Assembly: GCA_034359265.1 (NCBI GenBank)
Contig: CP136891.1
Coordinates: 89,948,001 to 90,012,000 of the forward strand
DNA from: Canna indica
Lineage: Eukaryota; Streptophyta; Magnoliopsida; Zingiberales; Cannaceae
DNA length: 64,000 bases
Direction of reading: 5' to 3'
Part shown: piece by piece, positions 1-10,609 of the stretch
Position numbering within the stretch: the first letter of the stretch is position 1
How the letters are laid out: each line of letters starts with the position of its first letter
Notes under the pieces: generated by a model
The model's input: only the letters and a program-made list of their open reading frames with translations
Database searches by the model: none
What the model was told of the DNA's origin: nothing
Program-made: the position numbers and the translations under genes

Positions 1-480
1 GGCTGAGCATTGGATTGGACGGGTCGGATCAATACCCAATCCAATTCGATCGGATATTAATTTAAAATTTTTTAAAAAATTATACATGATTCGACTTGAT
101 TTTTTAATCAGGATTCGATCCGAATAATTCAAAAAAATTAGGCCCCGATCCGATTAACTCGAATAATTCGAATTCGATTTAGAAAAAAAAATTATTTTAA
201 AAATGATGATAAAAAAAATGAACAATTGTATTAAAATTATAATTCAGGTAGAATTTTAACTCAAGATCTCCTAAATTTTATTTATACCTTTCTAACCACA
301 AAGCCACCATCATCTTTTATCAATATATTTAATATAAGTATATATTTAATTTAAAATCGTGTCGGATTGGGTTAAATAGGGTTTTCACCCGAACCCAATC
401 CGACCCAAAATAATTTTTCGGATTGAGTTTTCGGATTTTTTCGAGTCAAATTGGGTTTGACCATCCGTTTATTTTGTATT
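1..480. repeat. Low-complexity GGATTGGGT-type repeat, possible MITE end fragment
   Basis: An AT-rich stretch begins and ends with repeated variants of ggattggg, cgggtcgga and cccaatccga on both strands. Such paired low-complexity ends resemble non-autonomous hAT-like elements such as the better-defined one at 7526. The window starts at or inside the left end, so no target duplication can be tested. No coding signal is seen. Confidence 0.4.
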
Positions 481-539
481 CAGATTTATAATTGAAAAAA
501 AAGTCAAACAATCCAATTAGAGATTCCTAATTCATAAAT

Positions 540-830
540 GCACTAACTCGTTCACTCAATTCAATTCAACTAAGCTCTCAACTCGGAGCTCAAACCTCAA
601 CTCAAGCTCATCAGCTTCAGCTCAGTTCATCTGCTCGGCTTAGCTCAGCTCCGTGCAGCTTGGCTCGGCTCGGCTCTGCACAACTTGGCCCAGTTCAACT
701 CAACTCACTCTCTCCATCACTCTAATTGAGATTAGAGACTGAGCCAAGTCCAACCGAGCTCAGCCGAATCAAGCTAACCCAAGTTCGAGTTCAGCCGAGC
801 CGAGTCGAGTCAAGCCAAGCTATCTATTTC
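540..830. repeat. Degenerate GGCTY pentamer island 1
   Basis: Pentamers such as ggctc, agctc and aactc run on the plus strand to about 715, then switch to the complementary gagcc/aagcc form to about 822. The repeat is more diverged than the islands at 1132 and 4311, and the flip in the middle makes it a weak inverted repeat. Confidence 0.7.
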
Positions 831-1131
831 AATGATATGCATTTTGCTAAAAATAAACTTTTTATGAATTAGTTATAATTTTATAAACCCGATACTAATA
901 TTATTTTCATTAACTCAATATTTATTCATGTTATGATTTATTTATGAAAAGATATAAAAACATATCTTTTTTACAAAGATGATTAAAAATATATTAATCA
1001 AATTTATTTTAATATTTTTTACTTAAATTGTCTAATAAAAATTAATATAATTTTCATTATCAAATAGATTTTTACTAATATTATTTTCATTAACTCAATA
1101 AATTTTTAAAAACAAAAAACTATACTACTTT
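831..1131. repeat. AT-rich satellite flank, direct-repeat copy
   Basis: This AT-rich segment includes a gatactaatattattttc block and an attaatataattttcatta block. Both recur in the same order around 3014-3085 and 4140-4310, showing a direct duplication at kilobase scale. In the second copy a roughly 1 kb element separates the two blocks. No gene is seen. Confidence 0.6.
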
Positions 1132-1537
1132 CATCTCATCAGCTCAGCTCGGCTCGGCTCGGCTCGGCTCGGCTATCGGCTGAGCTTGGCATGGTACGGC
1201 TCGGCTCAGCTGAGCTAAGTCCTCTTGGTTCGGCGCGGCGCGGCTTGGCTCCGTTAGAATGGCTTGGGTCGGCTCGACTCCGCGCAGCTTGGCTTGACTG
1301 AACCGAATCTCGAGCTGAGCCGAGCCATGCTTAACCGAGTTTGAGTTCACTGGAGCCGAGTTGAGTCGAGTCGAGCTAAGACAAGCCGAGCCGAGCTGAG
1401 CTGAGCCGAGCCGAGCTGAGCCGAGCCGAGCTGAGCTGAGCCGAGCCGAGAGAAGTCGAGCCGAGATAAGCCGAGCTGAGCTGAGCCAAGCCGAAAGAAG
1501 CCGAGTTGAGTCGAGCCGCCGAGCTGAGCTAATGAGA
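1132..1537. repeat. GGCTY pentamer island 2 with inverted borders
   Basis: ggctc pentamers on the plus strand (about 1141-1330) switch to gagcc/gagct pentamers (about 1330-1530). The island is bounded by catctcatcagctc on the left and its near complement gagctaatgagatg on the right. The inverted similarity continues into the AT-rich flanks, so the whole is a fold-back structure of over 400 bp. The 68-codon open frame inside is a repeat artefact. Confidence 0.8.
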
Positions 1538-2364
1538 TGAAAATAATATAATTTTATTTATAATTTTTAGTATATAATTTATTTTTTCAATTAAACAATT
1601 TGAAGAGACGTTAAAAATATGCAATTAATTTTAAAAAATAATTAGGAAAATCACGATTCGAAACCTAACAGAATTGAAGAAAGAGTTAAAACAAGCCCCA
1701 AAAGAATTTAAAAGAAATATCAAGTTCGAAAAATCATAGCTAATTCATACGAAGTTCATTTCAGCAAACTATGTGTATCACTGGAACCGACTTATGGTGT
1801 AGAATTTTCATGGAACATGTTGCAAATTTTTAAAATTCATTATATAATTTATTTTTACAATTAAATACTTTGAAAAGACACTAAAAATATGCAACGACGT
1901 CCGAAAAAAATGAAGTAAATTTTACAAAAAATTACTTGGAAAATCACGGTTCCAACGAACCTCACAGAAATAAAGACGAAGTTAAAATGAGTCCGAGAAA
2001 ATTTCGAAAACAATATCGAGTTTGATAAATCATAACTAATTCATATTGTGTCCTTTTTCAACAAACTACATATCACTAGAATCGGCTCGCATAGTAAAAT
2101 TTTCATGGGACATGTTTCAAATTTTAAAATTCATTATAATTTATTTTTGGAATTAAATATTTTGAAGATGCACTAAAAAAATACAACAAATTTTAATGGG
2201 GCATGTTTCAAATTTTAAAAATTAATTATATAATTAAATACTTTGAAATTCACAATACTGTGTATCGATTTCGAAAAAATTATAATTAATTCATACGGAG
2301 TTCGTTTTCAACAAACTGCACATCATTGGAATCAACTTGCAGAGTAGAATTTTTAAAAATTTGC
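1538..2364. repeat. AT-rich satellite, three tandem units in one orientation
   Basis: Units are recognised by the ordered landmarks ctaattcatac, ttcagcaaactgcatatcattgga, gtagaattttcatgg, aaaatatgcaa and gacagaactgaaaacg. The ctaattcata landmark occurs near 1739, 2034 and 2288, giving a period of about 250-300 bp. Units are about 75-85 percent alike by eye. No coding frame is present. Confidence 0.8.
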
Positions 2365-3060
2365 AACATTCCCCATAAAAATTCTACTCTTCAAGTCGGT
2401 TCTAATGATATGTAGTTTACTGAAAACAGACTTCGTATGAATTAATTATGATTTTTTGAATTGATATTTTTCCTAGAATTTTTTTCGAACTCATTTTAAT
2501 TCGTTTTCAATTTTGTCAGATTCATTGGAACCATGATTTTCTTTGCAATTTTCTAACTTTAATTGCATATTTTTCGGACGTTGTTGTATATTTTTAGTGC
2601 ATCTTCAAGTGTTTAATTGAAAAAATAAGTTATATAATGAATTTTAAAATTTGAAACATGCCTCATGAAAATTCTACTCTTCAAGCGGATTCCAATGGTA
2701 TGCAGTTTGTTGAAAATAGACTTCGTATGAATTAATTATGATTTTCCCAACTTGATATTCCTTTTAAATTCTTTTCGTTTTCAGTTCTACGAGGTTGAAC
2801 CATGATTTTCTTAGTCATTTTTTAAAATTAATTGCATATTTTCGAGCGTCATTGAATATTTTTAGCGTCTCTTCAAAATATTTAATTATAAAAATAAATT
2901 ATATAATAAATTTTAAAATTTTGCAGCATGCCGCATGAAAATTTTACTCTTCAAGTCGTTTCAATAATATGCAATTTACAAAAAATGAACTTCGTATAAA
3001 TTAGTTATAATTTTTTGAATCTGATACTAATATTATTTTCAATATTTATTTATATGCTGT
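2365..3060. repeat. AT-rich satellite, tandem units in the opposite orientation
   Basis: At about 2365 the satellite reverses: gtagaatttttaaaaatt is followed within 40 bp by its complement aaaaattctac. The complementary landmark attctactct then recurs at 2381, 2671 and, as attttactct, at 2941, giving periods of 290 and 270 bp. The centre is a head-to-head junction of two satellite blocks. Confidence 0.8.
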
Positions 3061-3084
3061 GATTTATTTATGAAAATACATTTT

Positions 3085-4115
3085 CGATATGAGGACTAAA
3101 ATTAAATCTCAAGTAAATTATAGACCAAAGTTATTATTTTTTTCTAAAAAATATTAAAAATAATATGATATTTTTAGATTTATTTATAAATAATGATAAT
3201 ATTTAAAAATATTAAAATTGATCAAACTTTTTACCGATTAAGGTGATTTATTTTGAAAAATACGATGACATGTTTATATATTTAGAAGATTACTTTAATA
3301 TTTGCAAGACTTATTTATTTTCTATTTAAGGTACAAACATCTGATTTCGTATTTTTGCATTAAACACATTAATTGAATCAGGAACATATTAATATTTGCA
3401 GTATATTTTGTATATCTGAATATCCCTTAACAATGCTCATAAAATCATAGCAATAACCTTGTATTATGGTGTTGCCACTTCAGCAAATGCTTGAAAAATT
3501 AGCGTTTATTAGAGTGGAAATCAACATTTTGTTTTACGTTCGAAATTTAATTTAAACTACTTTGAATGCGCCAAATTTAAAATCAAAATGGAGGTAAGAA
3601 GATGATCAGTAAAGATATGAGCAAATCGAAAGAGCAAATTTTTGAATTCTGCACGCACTACAGAATTCACCCTAAATCGTGCTAATTAACGAATAAAAAC
3701 TAACACCTATTGACGGTGTCGATTCCAATTCACCCAAATTAACGTAAATTATTATAGTATGCTCATTTTTAATATTTTTAATATTATAATTATTTATAAA
3801 TAAATGTAAAAATATCATATGATTTTTTATATATTTTTTAGAGAAAAAAAATAATTTTGATCCATATAGTTTACTTAAATTTTAGTTTTAGTTCTTATGG
3901 TTTACCAAATTTTAGTTTGAGCCCTCATAGTTTACAAAGTTGATCACTGCAGACTCCACGTCAGCAATGTCCACTCGGCACTAGTTATCCACGTCAACTC
4001 CATTTAGGCATCATGTAACGGCAGTGACCAAATCCTAAATGAAAATAAAATGCAGTGACTAAAATCAAAATTATAAAATTATGAGGACTAAAATTAAAAT
4101 TCGAGCAATATGTGA
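3085..4115. mobile_element. Unclassified insertion with long inverted repeats
   Basis: The segment about 3090-3240 is the imperfect reverse complement of about 3765-3905 (shared blocks include atttataaataaat and aaaaatatcatat). Outer sequences around gaggactaaaattaaa also recur at both ends. It separates two satellite blocks that are adjacent in the copy at 831-1131, so it is an insertion about 1 kb long. The interior 3240-3765 shows no gene or known domain. Target duplications were not resolved. Confidence 0.5.
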
Positions 4116-4310
4116 GAACCAAAAATATGATTTTTCTTTTTTAAAAAAATGATTAAAAAATATGAATCAAATTTATTTTAAATATTTTTTTACTTAAATT
4201 ATCGATAAAATTAATATAATTTTCATTATCATGCAAGTAGATTTTTACTAATATTATTTTCATTAACATAATAAAATTTTAAAAACTAAAAATTGTAAAT
4301 AAAATTATAC
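4116..4310. repeat. AT-rich satellite flank, second direct-repeat copy
   Basis: This matches 960-1131 in order and orientation, including attaatataattttcatta and the run into catctcatcagctc. It contains no gene. Confidence 0.65.
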
Positions 4311-4640
4311 TATTTTCATCTCATCAGCTCCTTGGCTTGGGGCCTCAACTCCACTTGGCTTCGCTCAGCTCGACAAAGCTCTCCCGGCTCGACTTAGCTC
4401 GGCACGGCTCGGCTCAGCTTAACTGAGCTCGGCTCGGCTTGGCTAGACTCGACTCTAGTCGGCTCGGCTCGGCTCGGCTTGACTTGGCTTGATTGAACTG
4501 AATCAAGCCAAGCCGAGCTAAATCGAATTCGAGCTCAGCCGAGCCTAGTCGAGTTATGCCAAGCTCAACCAAGCCGAGCTTAGCAAAGACAAGCTGAATT
4601 GAGCCAAGAGAAGCCAAGCTGAGCTGATGAGATGAAAATA
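4311..4640. repeat. GGCTY pentamer island 3 with inverted borders
   Basis: This has the same architecture as the island at 1132: catctcatcagctc, ggctt/ggctc pentamers to about 4500, complementary aagcc/gagcc pentamers to about 4630, then gagctgatgagatg. The AT-rich flanks are inverted copies of each other (attgtaaataaaattat on the left against ataattttatttacaat on the right). The 95-codon minus frame over it is an artefact of the repeat. Confidence 0.8.
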
Positions 4641-5167
4641 ATATAATTTTATTTACAATTTTTAGTATATAATTTATTTTTCGATTAACCAATTTGAACA
4701 TGCACTAAAAATATGCAACGCCACCCGAAAAGTATGCAGTTAATTTTAGAAAACATCTAAGAAAATTATGATTCCAACGAACATGAGACAGAACTCAAAA
4801 AGGAGTTAAAATGAGCTCGAAAAATATTCTATAGGAATATATGATTCGGAAAATCATAACTAATTTATACGAAATCTGTTTTCAGCAAACTGCATATCAT
4901 TGGAACTGGTTTCAAAAGTAGAATTTTCATGGGACATGCTATAATTTTTTAAAATCCATCATATAATTTATTTTTGTAATCAAACATTTTGAAGATACAC
5001 TAAAAATATTCAACGATACTCGAAAATATGCAGTTATATTTTTTTAAAAAATGACTAAGAAAATCATGGTTCCGACGAACCTCGTAGAACTAAAAATGAA
5101 AAAATCTAAAAGGAATATCAAGTTAGGAAAATCATAACTAATTCATACGAAGTTTGTTTTCAGCTTA
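4641..5167. repeat. AT-rich satellite units, cut at about 5167
   Basis: Nearly two units are present, with the ctaattyatac landmark at about 4858 and 5138 (period 280 bp). The second unit stops inside the ttttcagc landmark, where LINE sequence begins. The satellite resumes at 27265 in the same orientation. Confidence 0.75.
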
Positions 5168-5185
5168 CTAGTTGTAAATTCAATT

Positions 5186-5650
5186 GTGAATTCAATGTCC
5201 ATTCACTCTTTATCTACAATGTGGATGAATGAAAAAGTTGTAAATGAGCATAAGAAAATGGCAAGGAAATACCTCTGGAAATCTGCTAAGAAGAAACAAG
5301 ATTTTCACATGGTAAGCTGGGATAGAGTATCAATTAGTAAGTTCAATGGAGGGCTCGGGTTAAGAAACCTAAGTGTGATGAAATGGGCTATCCAAGCGAA
5401 GAGGGTACTACCCTTCCTTAACAAGACGAATGTGCTCTGGGACAGATTAATGTGTAAGAAGTATGAAGAATACCATCCATGGTATTATAAGTTCAAAAAG
5501 AATTCATCATGGTCCTTTAGAGCTTTGTTTCAAACTATTGTGGAATTAAGGGAGGGTCTAAAAATCAAAGTAGGTAATGGGAGATGTATAAATGTGCTGA
5601 AAGACCCCTGGATTGATTCATACAAATCAATAAATGGCCAACATTTGTAA
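5186..5650 (+). pseudogene. LINE ORF2 fragment C-terminal to the RT domain
   Basis: The 154-residue open frame has the pattern typical of plant LINE ORF2 after the reverse transcriptase: WDRV at residues 45-48, GGLGLRNL at 55-62 and KVGNGRCINVLKDPW near 128-142. The ATG is only the first one in the frame and not a real start, since the LINE is 5'-truncated. The frame ends six bases into the target duplication of the SINE, and a one-base frame change just before it would be needed to rejoin the downstream LINE sequence. Confidence 0.8.
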
Positions 5651-5790
5651 ATATTGGCAAACTATGGGTAGCACAGTTGGTGACAATATATTAAACGTTG
5701 CCTAGAGATCTAGGGTTCAAACCCTAGAATGATCACCTATTGTGATTTTCTATTTTTGTTTTAAAAAAAATATTTATAAATATTGGGAAA
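5644..5790 (+). mobile_element. tRNA-derived SINE with target site duplication
   Basis: The element (about 5662-5772, near 110 bp) has an RNA polymerase III A box, tagcacagttggt, at 5669-5681 and a B box, ggttcaaaccc, at 5714-5724. It ends in a T/A-rich tail. It is flanked by 18 bp direct repeats at 5644-5661 and 5773-5790 that differ at two positions (tttRtaaatattggSaaa). Removing it restores continuous LINE sequence. It is not a functional tRNA gene because no cloverleaf forms around the boxes. Confidence 0.85.
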
Positions 5791-6029
5791 ATTCAGGAAG
5801 GATTTGCAGTGAAGGATTTTATTACTGAAGGGAATGGAAAGGAGTGTTTTGGTGATGAATTAGTGAGAAGATCACACAGATTTATATATCAAGAAACAAG
5901 AGCATGGACAAATGAGTATGTGCTCGAAATGAGAAAGGAAAGTTGAGTTGCAAAATTGCATATAACTACTTAAAATGCAAAGGAAAAAATGAGGACTATC
6001 AAAAATTTGATTGGAAGGAGGTATAGGAC

Positions 6030-6205
6030 ATGGATGTGATGCCAAGAATTAAGAATTTTGTATGGAAACTGCTACTGGGAAGACTGCCTGCCGACCGCTT
6101 GTCAATTAGAAATAATGAGTAAGATACAAAAGAATACATGTTTTGTATGTAGTGAGGAAGAAGATAGCATTAATCATATTTTCTTACAGATGTGGTGTTG
6201 CAAAG
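6030..6205 (+). pseudogene. LINE zinc-binding (zf-RVT) region, broken
   Basis: Translation in plus frames gives PRIKNFVWKLLLGRLPADRL and then CFVCSEEEDSINHIF, the usual order of the zf-RVT region of plant LINEs with its C-x2-C and downstream H. A stop and a frame change separate the two halves. Confidence 0.75.
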
Positions 6206-6540
6206 GAGTTCTGGAATAAACTTGAAAACAATATTAATTCCAGTTTGAGTTAAGAGATAATTGGATGAAGGGAGGGTGGATAGGAGAAGGAATTACTTTT
6301 AGATAAGAGGAGGAGAAAGGAGCTATTAGGACTGGTTGCAGCTGGGCACTGGTTTATCTGGAAAAACAAAAATGAGTGGTATTTCACTCATTGCTGTTCA
6401 AAACTTTAGAAGCGTACAAGGGTACAAAGGAGGAAGCTGAGAATGCAAATGGTGTAAATAAAGAGATACTGATGAAGCATACAAACGAGAAGAGAGTAAT
6501 CAATAAGTATACAAATGGTGAAGGAAATAGTGAGACTAAT

Positions 6541-6839
6541 ATTTGCTACATTATGTATTGTGATGCTGCTTGGGATAATCTTTCAAATGAGGCAGGCCTG
6601 GGATTTTGGATGAAGAATGAGGAGAAAAGGTAATGGAAGGATACAATTTTAAACTGGTTAATAGTCCAATAATGGTAGAAGCTTGGGCAATAAAAAGGGG
6701 TTTATGCAAAATAAGAGAGATGAATATGAAGCACCTTAAAGTTTTCTCAGATTGTGAAAGGGTGATTAAAATGGAGTTAAAGTTGCCTTGTTCCTTAAGG
6801 ATATATTGGAGGACATTGGAGTGTTGGCAGTGGAGCTAA
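6541..6839 (+). pseudogene. LINE RNase H-like domain (RVT_3), split over two frames
   Basis: One frame carries MYCDAAWDNLSNEAGLGFW (first catalytic Asp). The next, from 6633, carries SPIMVEAWAIKRGL (catalytic Glu) and KVFSDCERVI (second Asp). This D-E-D order is typical of the plant RVT_3 RNase H domain, which would degrade the RNA strand of the hybrid during LINE reverse transcription. A frameshift at about 6633 breaks it. The two short frames near 6888-7224 are only LINE tail. Confidence 0.8.
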
Positions 6840-7299
6840 ATGTTCAAAACTGGGTACACATTAGAAGAGAGCTGAACCAGGAAACTCATGTGTTGGCTAA
6901 GGAAGGTATCAGTAAAGAGAGAATGGATATCTGAGTTCAAAGGAAGATTAGAAGGAGGCAATCAAGTGGAAGAGGCAGATTATGGCAGCAAGGAGTTCCT
7001 TGTAGAGAGTTTAATTCAGAGTGAGAGAAATGTATATGGAGGGCATAGTAATATGTATAGGGTGGATGATCATATTCATGATGAAAGGGGTTGAAAGTCC
7101 TGTAATGTTGGTTGATGAGATAAATAAAATTTATGGAACTCAAGAGGAATATGGGGATACTCTACTGGAAGGCGAGAGGTGCACGACATTGGTCCTCTGG
7201 CCTCTTTACCCAACTGATGAGTAGACCCTGACTTCTGAGCCGGGTTTTGTTTTTTTAAAAAAAACTGTGCAAGTAATACTCAATGTAAGCTTGAATTGA

Positions 7300-7512
7300 A
7301 CTATGAGCTGTGCTAAATTTGAATTTAATTCGACTAGGTGGTTCAATACTGAACCAACTGGTTTAGCCAGTTTAGTGAAAAACCGACTGGGTTTAGAAAA
7401 CCAACCTGGTCAATTGTTGATCAAGTCCTATTGTTGGGCAAAACCAACCTTCGGTCTGGGTCCTTTTTTTCAGTCGGATCAGCCAGTCAGGCCAGGTTTT
7501 AAACATTGGTTT
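7300..7512. repeat. AACCGGTT-type low-complexity repeat
   Basis: Repeated variants of aaccaactggttt, gaccaggtt and aaccgactgg occur on both strands, ending in ccaggttttaaacattgg. This is typical of a degenerate non-autonomous DNA transposon. The 101-codon open frame over it is compositional. Confidence 0.4.
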
Positions 7513-7517
7513 TTGTC

Positions 7518-8124
7518 CTTATATTTAGGGGTGAACAAAATTTACCGATTAAAACCAATTAACCGACCGAACCGAAATCGAATTAACCGAACCAATTTTT
7601 CCGATTAATTTTCAGTTCGGTTAACGGTTAAAGAAAATTTAAGATTTCGGTTCGGTTAATTTACCGAATTACTTGAATTATACATTAAGTATAGAAAAAA
7701 ATTTTAAAAAAATATCACATAGTATTATTTGCCTAACTGGTTAAGTTCGGTTGCTACTAAATCAAGTGCCAATGTTCGAATCTCAATAAGTTGTATTTAT
7801 TGTTTTAATTTATAGTTATAGATATTGTTATATTAGTAAAAAATATTATCAAATAATATTCTTAGCTAAACTGGTTAAGGCTTTATCAAGGTATTTGAGG
7901 GGTTTATGGTTCAATCTTGTTAGTGTATATCTATTTAAAGTTTTGTTCGATGATTTCGGTCAGTTAACCGAACCAAACCAAATTTTTTCAGTTAATTCAG
8001 TCAGTTAACCAAAAATTTTGATTTGGGGAACGATTAATATAAATTATGATGATTCGGTTCGATTCACCGATTGGTCGGTTCGATTAACTAACTGAACTGA
8101 CCGATGCTCACCCCTACTTATATT
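7518..8124. mobile_element. Non-autonomous hAT-like MITE with 8 bp target duplication
   Basis: The element spans 7526-8116 (591 bp). The left end is taggggtgaac and the right end complements taggggtgagc, a TIR typical of hAT elements. The 8 bp direct repeat cttatatt lies at 7518-7525 and 8117-8124. Subterminal regions are rich in cggttaac/gttaaccg motifs in both orientations, plausible transposase-binding repeats. The interior is AT-rich and has no transposase. Confidence 0.9.
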
Positions 8125-9090
8125 CTATAATAGAATGGTATGAAATTATTAAGGGTAAAAATAGACACTTAATTGACATTGCTAACATTGATGTTAATTA
8201 ATTAATTAATTAATTACATTAATGGAACAATCAACTTTTGGTACTTGTTATTTTGTTAATCGCATATTCTCTAGTGTTTTTCATGGTCATTTTAAATTCA
8301 CTATTTTATTTGTTAATGATGCTATATATGTATTGCCATGTGTTTCTAGTTAAGTGTGCTTCGTTTATCAATTGTGTTTGGGTCATGATAAATTGGCACT
8401 TGGATAAATTAAGTGCATTTTCCTTGGATGTTCTCATTTTGAAAAAAAAAAAAGAAGGTAAAATACTACTTATCATGTATTTATTTAAACAGTTGTTACT
8501 TTTTTTCGAATCTACACCTTATTTCTCAATAGGTTTAGATCTATGAGTTTTGACATATGTTTGACCTATTTAATAAATTTTAAAATTTAAAAAAATGCCA
8601 AAACAGTGGAGGAAAAGCTTTCTAGTGTCCACTTAAAAGAATAAAGAAAATACAAAATTGTACTAATTGTAGAGGAACAAAGTTTAATTGTCTCCATTTT
8701 CAATTGTAATCATGCATGTCGTGATGTTGTGCTTAACCACTAAGCAATATATTTAGTTAACAAAATCAATTGTAATATTGAAAATAAAACAAAGAATTAG
8801 CCGCAGCTGAACTCAAAATAATATTACTAGAACGAGTATATTCTTTTATCAATAAAAATGGTAGAAATATTAATAAATTTAAATGTTAGTATATTCTTTT
8901 ATAGAATCCATCAATGTTTTGATGTAAAAATCAAAACAGTTTTGGTAATTGGAAAGAGAAATAGCTTCATAATCATTTAGATATACATAAGAAAGGATCG
9001 ATATACAAATAACTGAAATAGTTGATGCATCACAAAAAGAACTTTGCAGCATTTATGCTCTTTTTATGAAACCAATTGCTACAAGACCAT
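8125..9090. other. AT-rich non-coding stretch
   Basis: A short (ttaa)n run lies at 8195-8215. The hydrophobic 102-codon frame at 8238-8546 has no recognisable family. Nothing else is seen. Confidence 0.5.
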
Positions 9091-9414
9091 TGTTGGCTTT
9101 AGATTTTCAACCTCAGTCTTAATATCTTAATCTCGATTTTGATAATAACAAACATGGAACTAATATTTCGTCGAGAAATCTTTCAGATTCCATATCGATT
9201 AGCGTTTGATGTCCTTGATCAAATAAATCGAAAGGACATTGATCGTCGTGCTTGAGTTCATTGTGAAATTTCTCGAAGATCGACGTGTGCACCAAAGTCG
9301 TCTTGGACGAGCTCAAAGATCACATGAAAGCTCTCCAAGTTGATGATTGTTAAAAGATGGAACCCGAAAACAAAGCGCGAAAAAAAATCGACTAAAAAAT
9401 AAATTTCAACCTAG

Positions 9415-9775
9415 GTTCGATCGACCGGATGGTCGACCGAATAGGGTAAGAAAATTGGCAGTAGCCAATTCGATCGATCGGTTGATCGACCGAACACTGC
9501 CAAAAATTGGCAGTGGGTACTTCGATCGACCGGTCGATTGACTGACAGAGGCCGAAAATAGGTAGTAAGCTTGTCGGTCGACCAATCGATCAACCGAACT
9601 AAGGATAGCCGAAGATGCAACTCGCGTCGATCGACCGACTGGTCGATCGAATGGCAGATCGAGTGTTTTGCGTCTGGCGATCGACCCGTCGGTCGACCGC
9701 ACACAAAGAAGAAGGCAGTGGTCGTTCGAGTGATCGGTCGGTCGGTCGATCGACCAATCGATCGGGCGTCTGTAA
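9415..9775. repeat. GATCGACC/GGTCGATC self-complementary repeat
   Basis: About 360 bp of irregularly spaced gatcgacc, ggtcgacc, cgatcgat and related words. Because gatcgaccggtcgatc is its own reverse complement, the block can fold into many alternative hairpins and is open on both strands in several frames. It lies just upstream of the TATA box at 9819. The four or five open frames across it are artefacts. Confidence 0.8.
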
Positions 9776-9818
9776 CGGCTAGATTTTAGCCCGTTGAGCT
9801 GCCGTTTCTTCGTGAGGG

Positions 9819-9826
9819 TATAAATA
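9819..9826 (+). promoter_or_regulatory. TATA box of LTR-like block
   Basis: tataaata lies just after the GATCGACC repeat and before a pyrimidine-rich transcription-start-like region (ttaacttctctcactctt, near 9845). This is the layout expected of a U3/R boundary. Confidence 0.55.
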
Positions 9827-10609
9827 TACCTCACCTATCTCATTTAACTTCTCTCACTCTTACAAAAATTATTGAGCATCAAGAAAAGAGATATAAGCAT
9901 TCCAAAAGATAGATTGCTTGCGCTCTGTTCTTCTGGCGACATCTTCTTTAAGCGCATACTCTGGGCTCAACTCAAAAATTAACTTGAACTCTACGACTCG
10001 GCGAGTTGGAGGTTCCAAGGCTTGAAAAAGAGCTTTTACTCTTGGTTTTATTTTTAGCTCTTTTGGTTGTAATTTTTATCTGTTATTTGAACTATTATTT
10101 CTTTGATTTGGGTTTGTATGAAGACCGAGTGTTAGGTCTTCTTGTGTGAAAGTGGTTACCTTGTTGTTAAGGTGTAAAGCCACTTGTGTAAACTTAATTT
10201 TTACTAGGATTAGTTTAGTTGTCTCTTAGAGTTGAGGTGAAAGAGTGCTCTCAGTAAGAAGACGGAGACTTCCGGGTGTGGAAGTACCTAAGGTCGAGAG
10301 TGGAACTCTTTGAGTCAAAGTCCTCTGTGTAAGAAAAATCGAATTAATCTAGTAAACCTAATTTAGAAATCCTAAGCGGTGTGCTTAGGTAGTAGAGTAA
10401 GCATTGGAGTCGAACCACTATAAATCTTGTGTTTGCATTGATTTAGTGTTTGTATTTGTTGCTTTACTATTTATCACTTTCGCATCTAAGCATTCAATCG
10501 TAAATTGTCTAAACGATCTAAGAAAACGTTTAAAATCAAATTTAGACTACTTGAGTCAGTAAACATACTATTCAACCCTCCCCCCCTCTTGTTCTAGTGT
10601 TGTCATTTC

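Larger units (their letters stand above)
5168..7265 (+). pseudogene. 5'-truncated plant LINE (L1 clade), C-terminal half of ORF2, broken
   Basis: Three ORF2 regions occur in the right order in different frames: the segment after the reverse transcriptase (5186-5650), a zinc-binding region (about 6038-6200) and an RNase H-like domain (6541-6839). In plant L1-type LINEs one protein carries endonuclease, RT and these C-terminal parts and copies its own RNA at a nicked target. Endonuclease and RT catalytic core are absent, as expected of a 5'-truncated insertion. Many stops and frameshifts make it inactive, and a SINE splits it at 5662. The 3' end is put near the T/A-rich tract at 7248-7264. No target duplication was found. 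Confidence 0.85.
9091..10606 (+). mobile_element. LTR-like block, probably solo LTR or 5' part of a Ty1/copia element
   Basis: The block has a possible TG start (tgttgg at 9091), a core TATA box at 9819-9826, a long untranslated leader-like stretch, and a C-rich run (aaccctccccccctcttg) near the right end that resembles the LTR-end region of large plant copia elements. No gag or pol follows, so if real it is solo or truncated. The ends are not proven: the 5 bp sequences outside 9091 and 10606 do not match. Confidence 0.45.

Noticed and set aside
5662..5772. Possible tRNA gene from A and B boxes
   Set aside because: No acceptor or anticodon stem forms, and 18 bp target duplications plus an A/T tail show a SINE.
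7303..7608. 101-codon open frame
   Set aside because: Crosses a low-complexity repeat and the left end of a MITE.
8238..8546. Hydrophobic 102-codon open frame
   Set aside because: AT-rich region, Phe/Leu/Ile-rich by composition, no recognisable family, no promoter context.
9347..9834. Several overlapping frames with Arg/Asp-rich repeats on both strands
   Set aside because: They cover the self-complementary GATCGACC repeat, which is open on both strands by composition.
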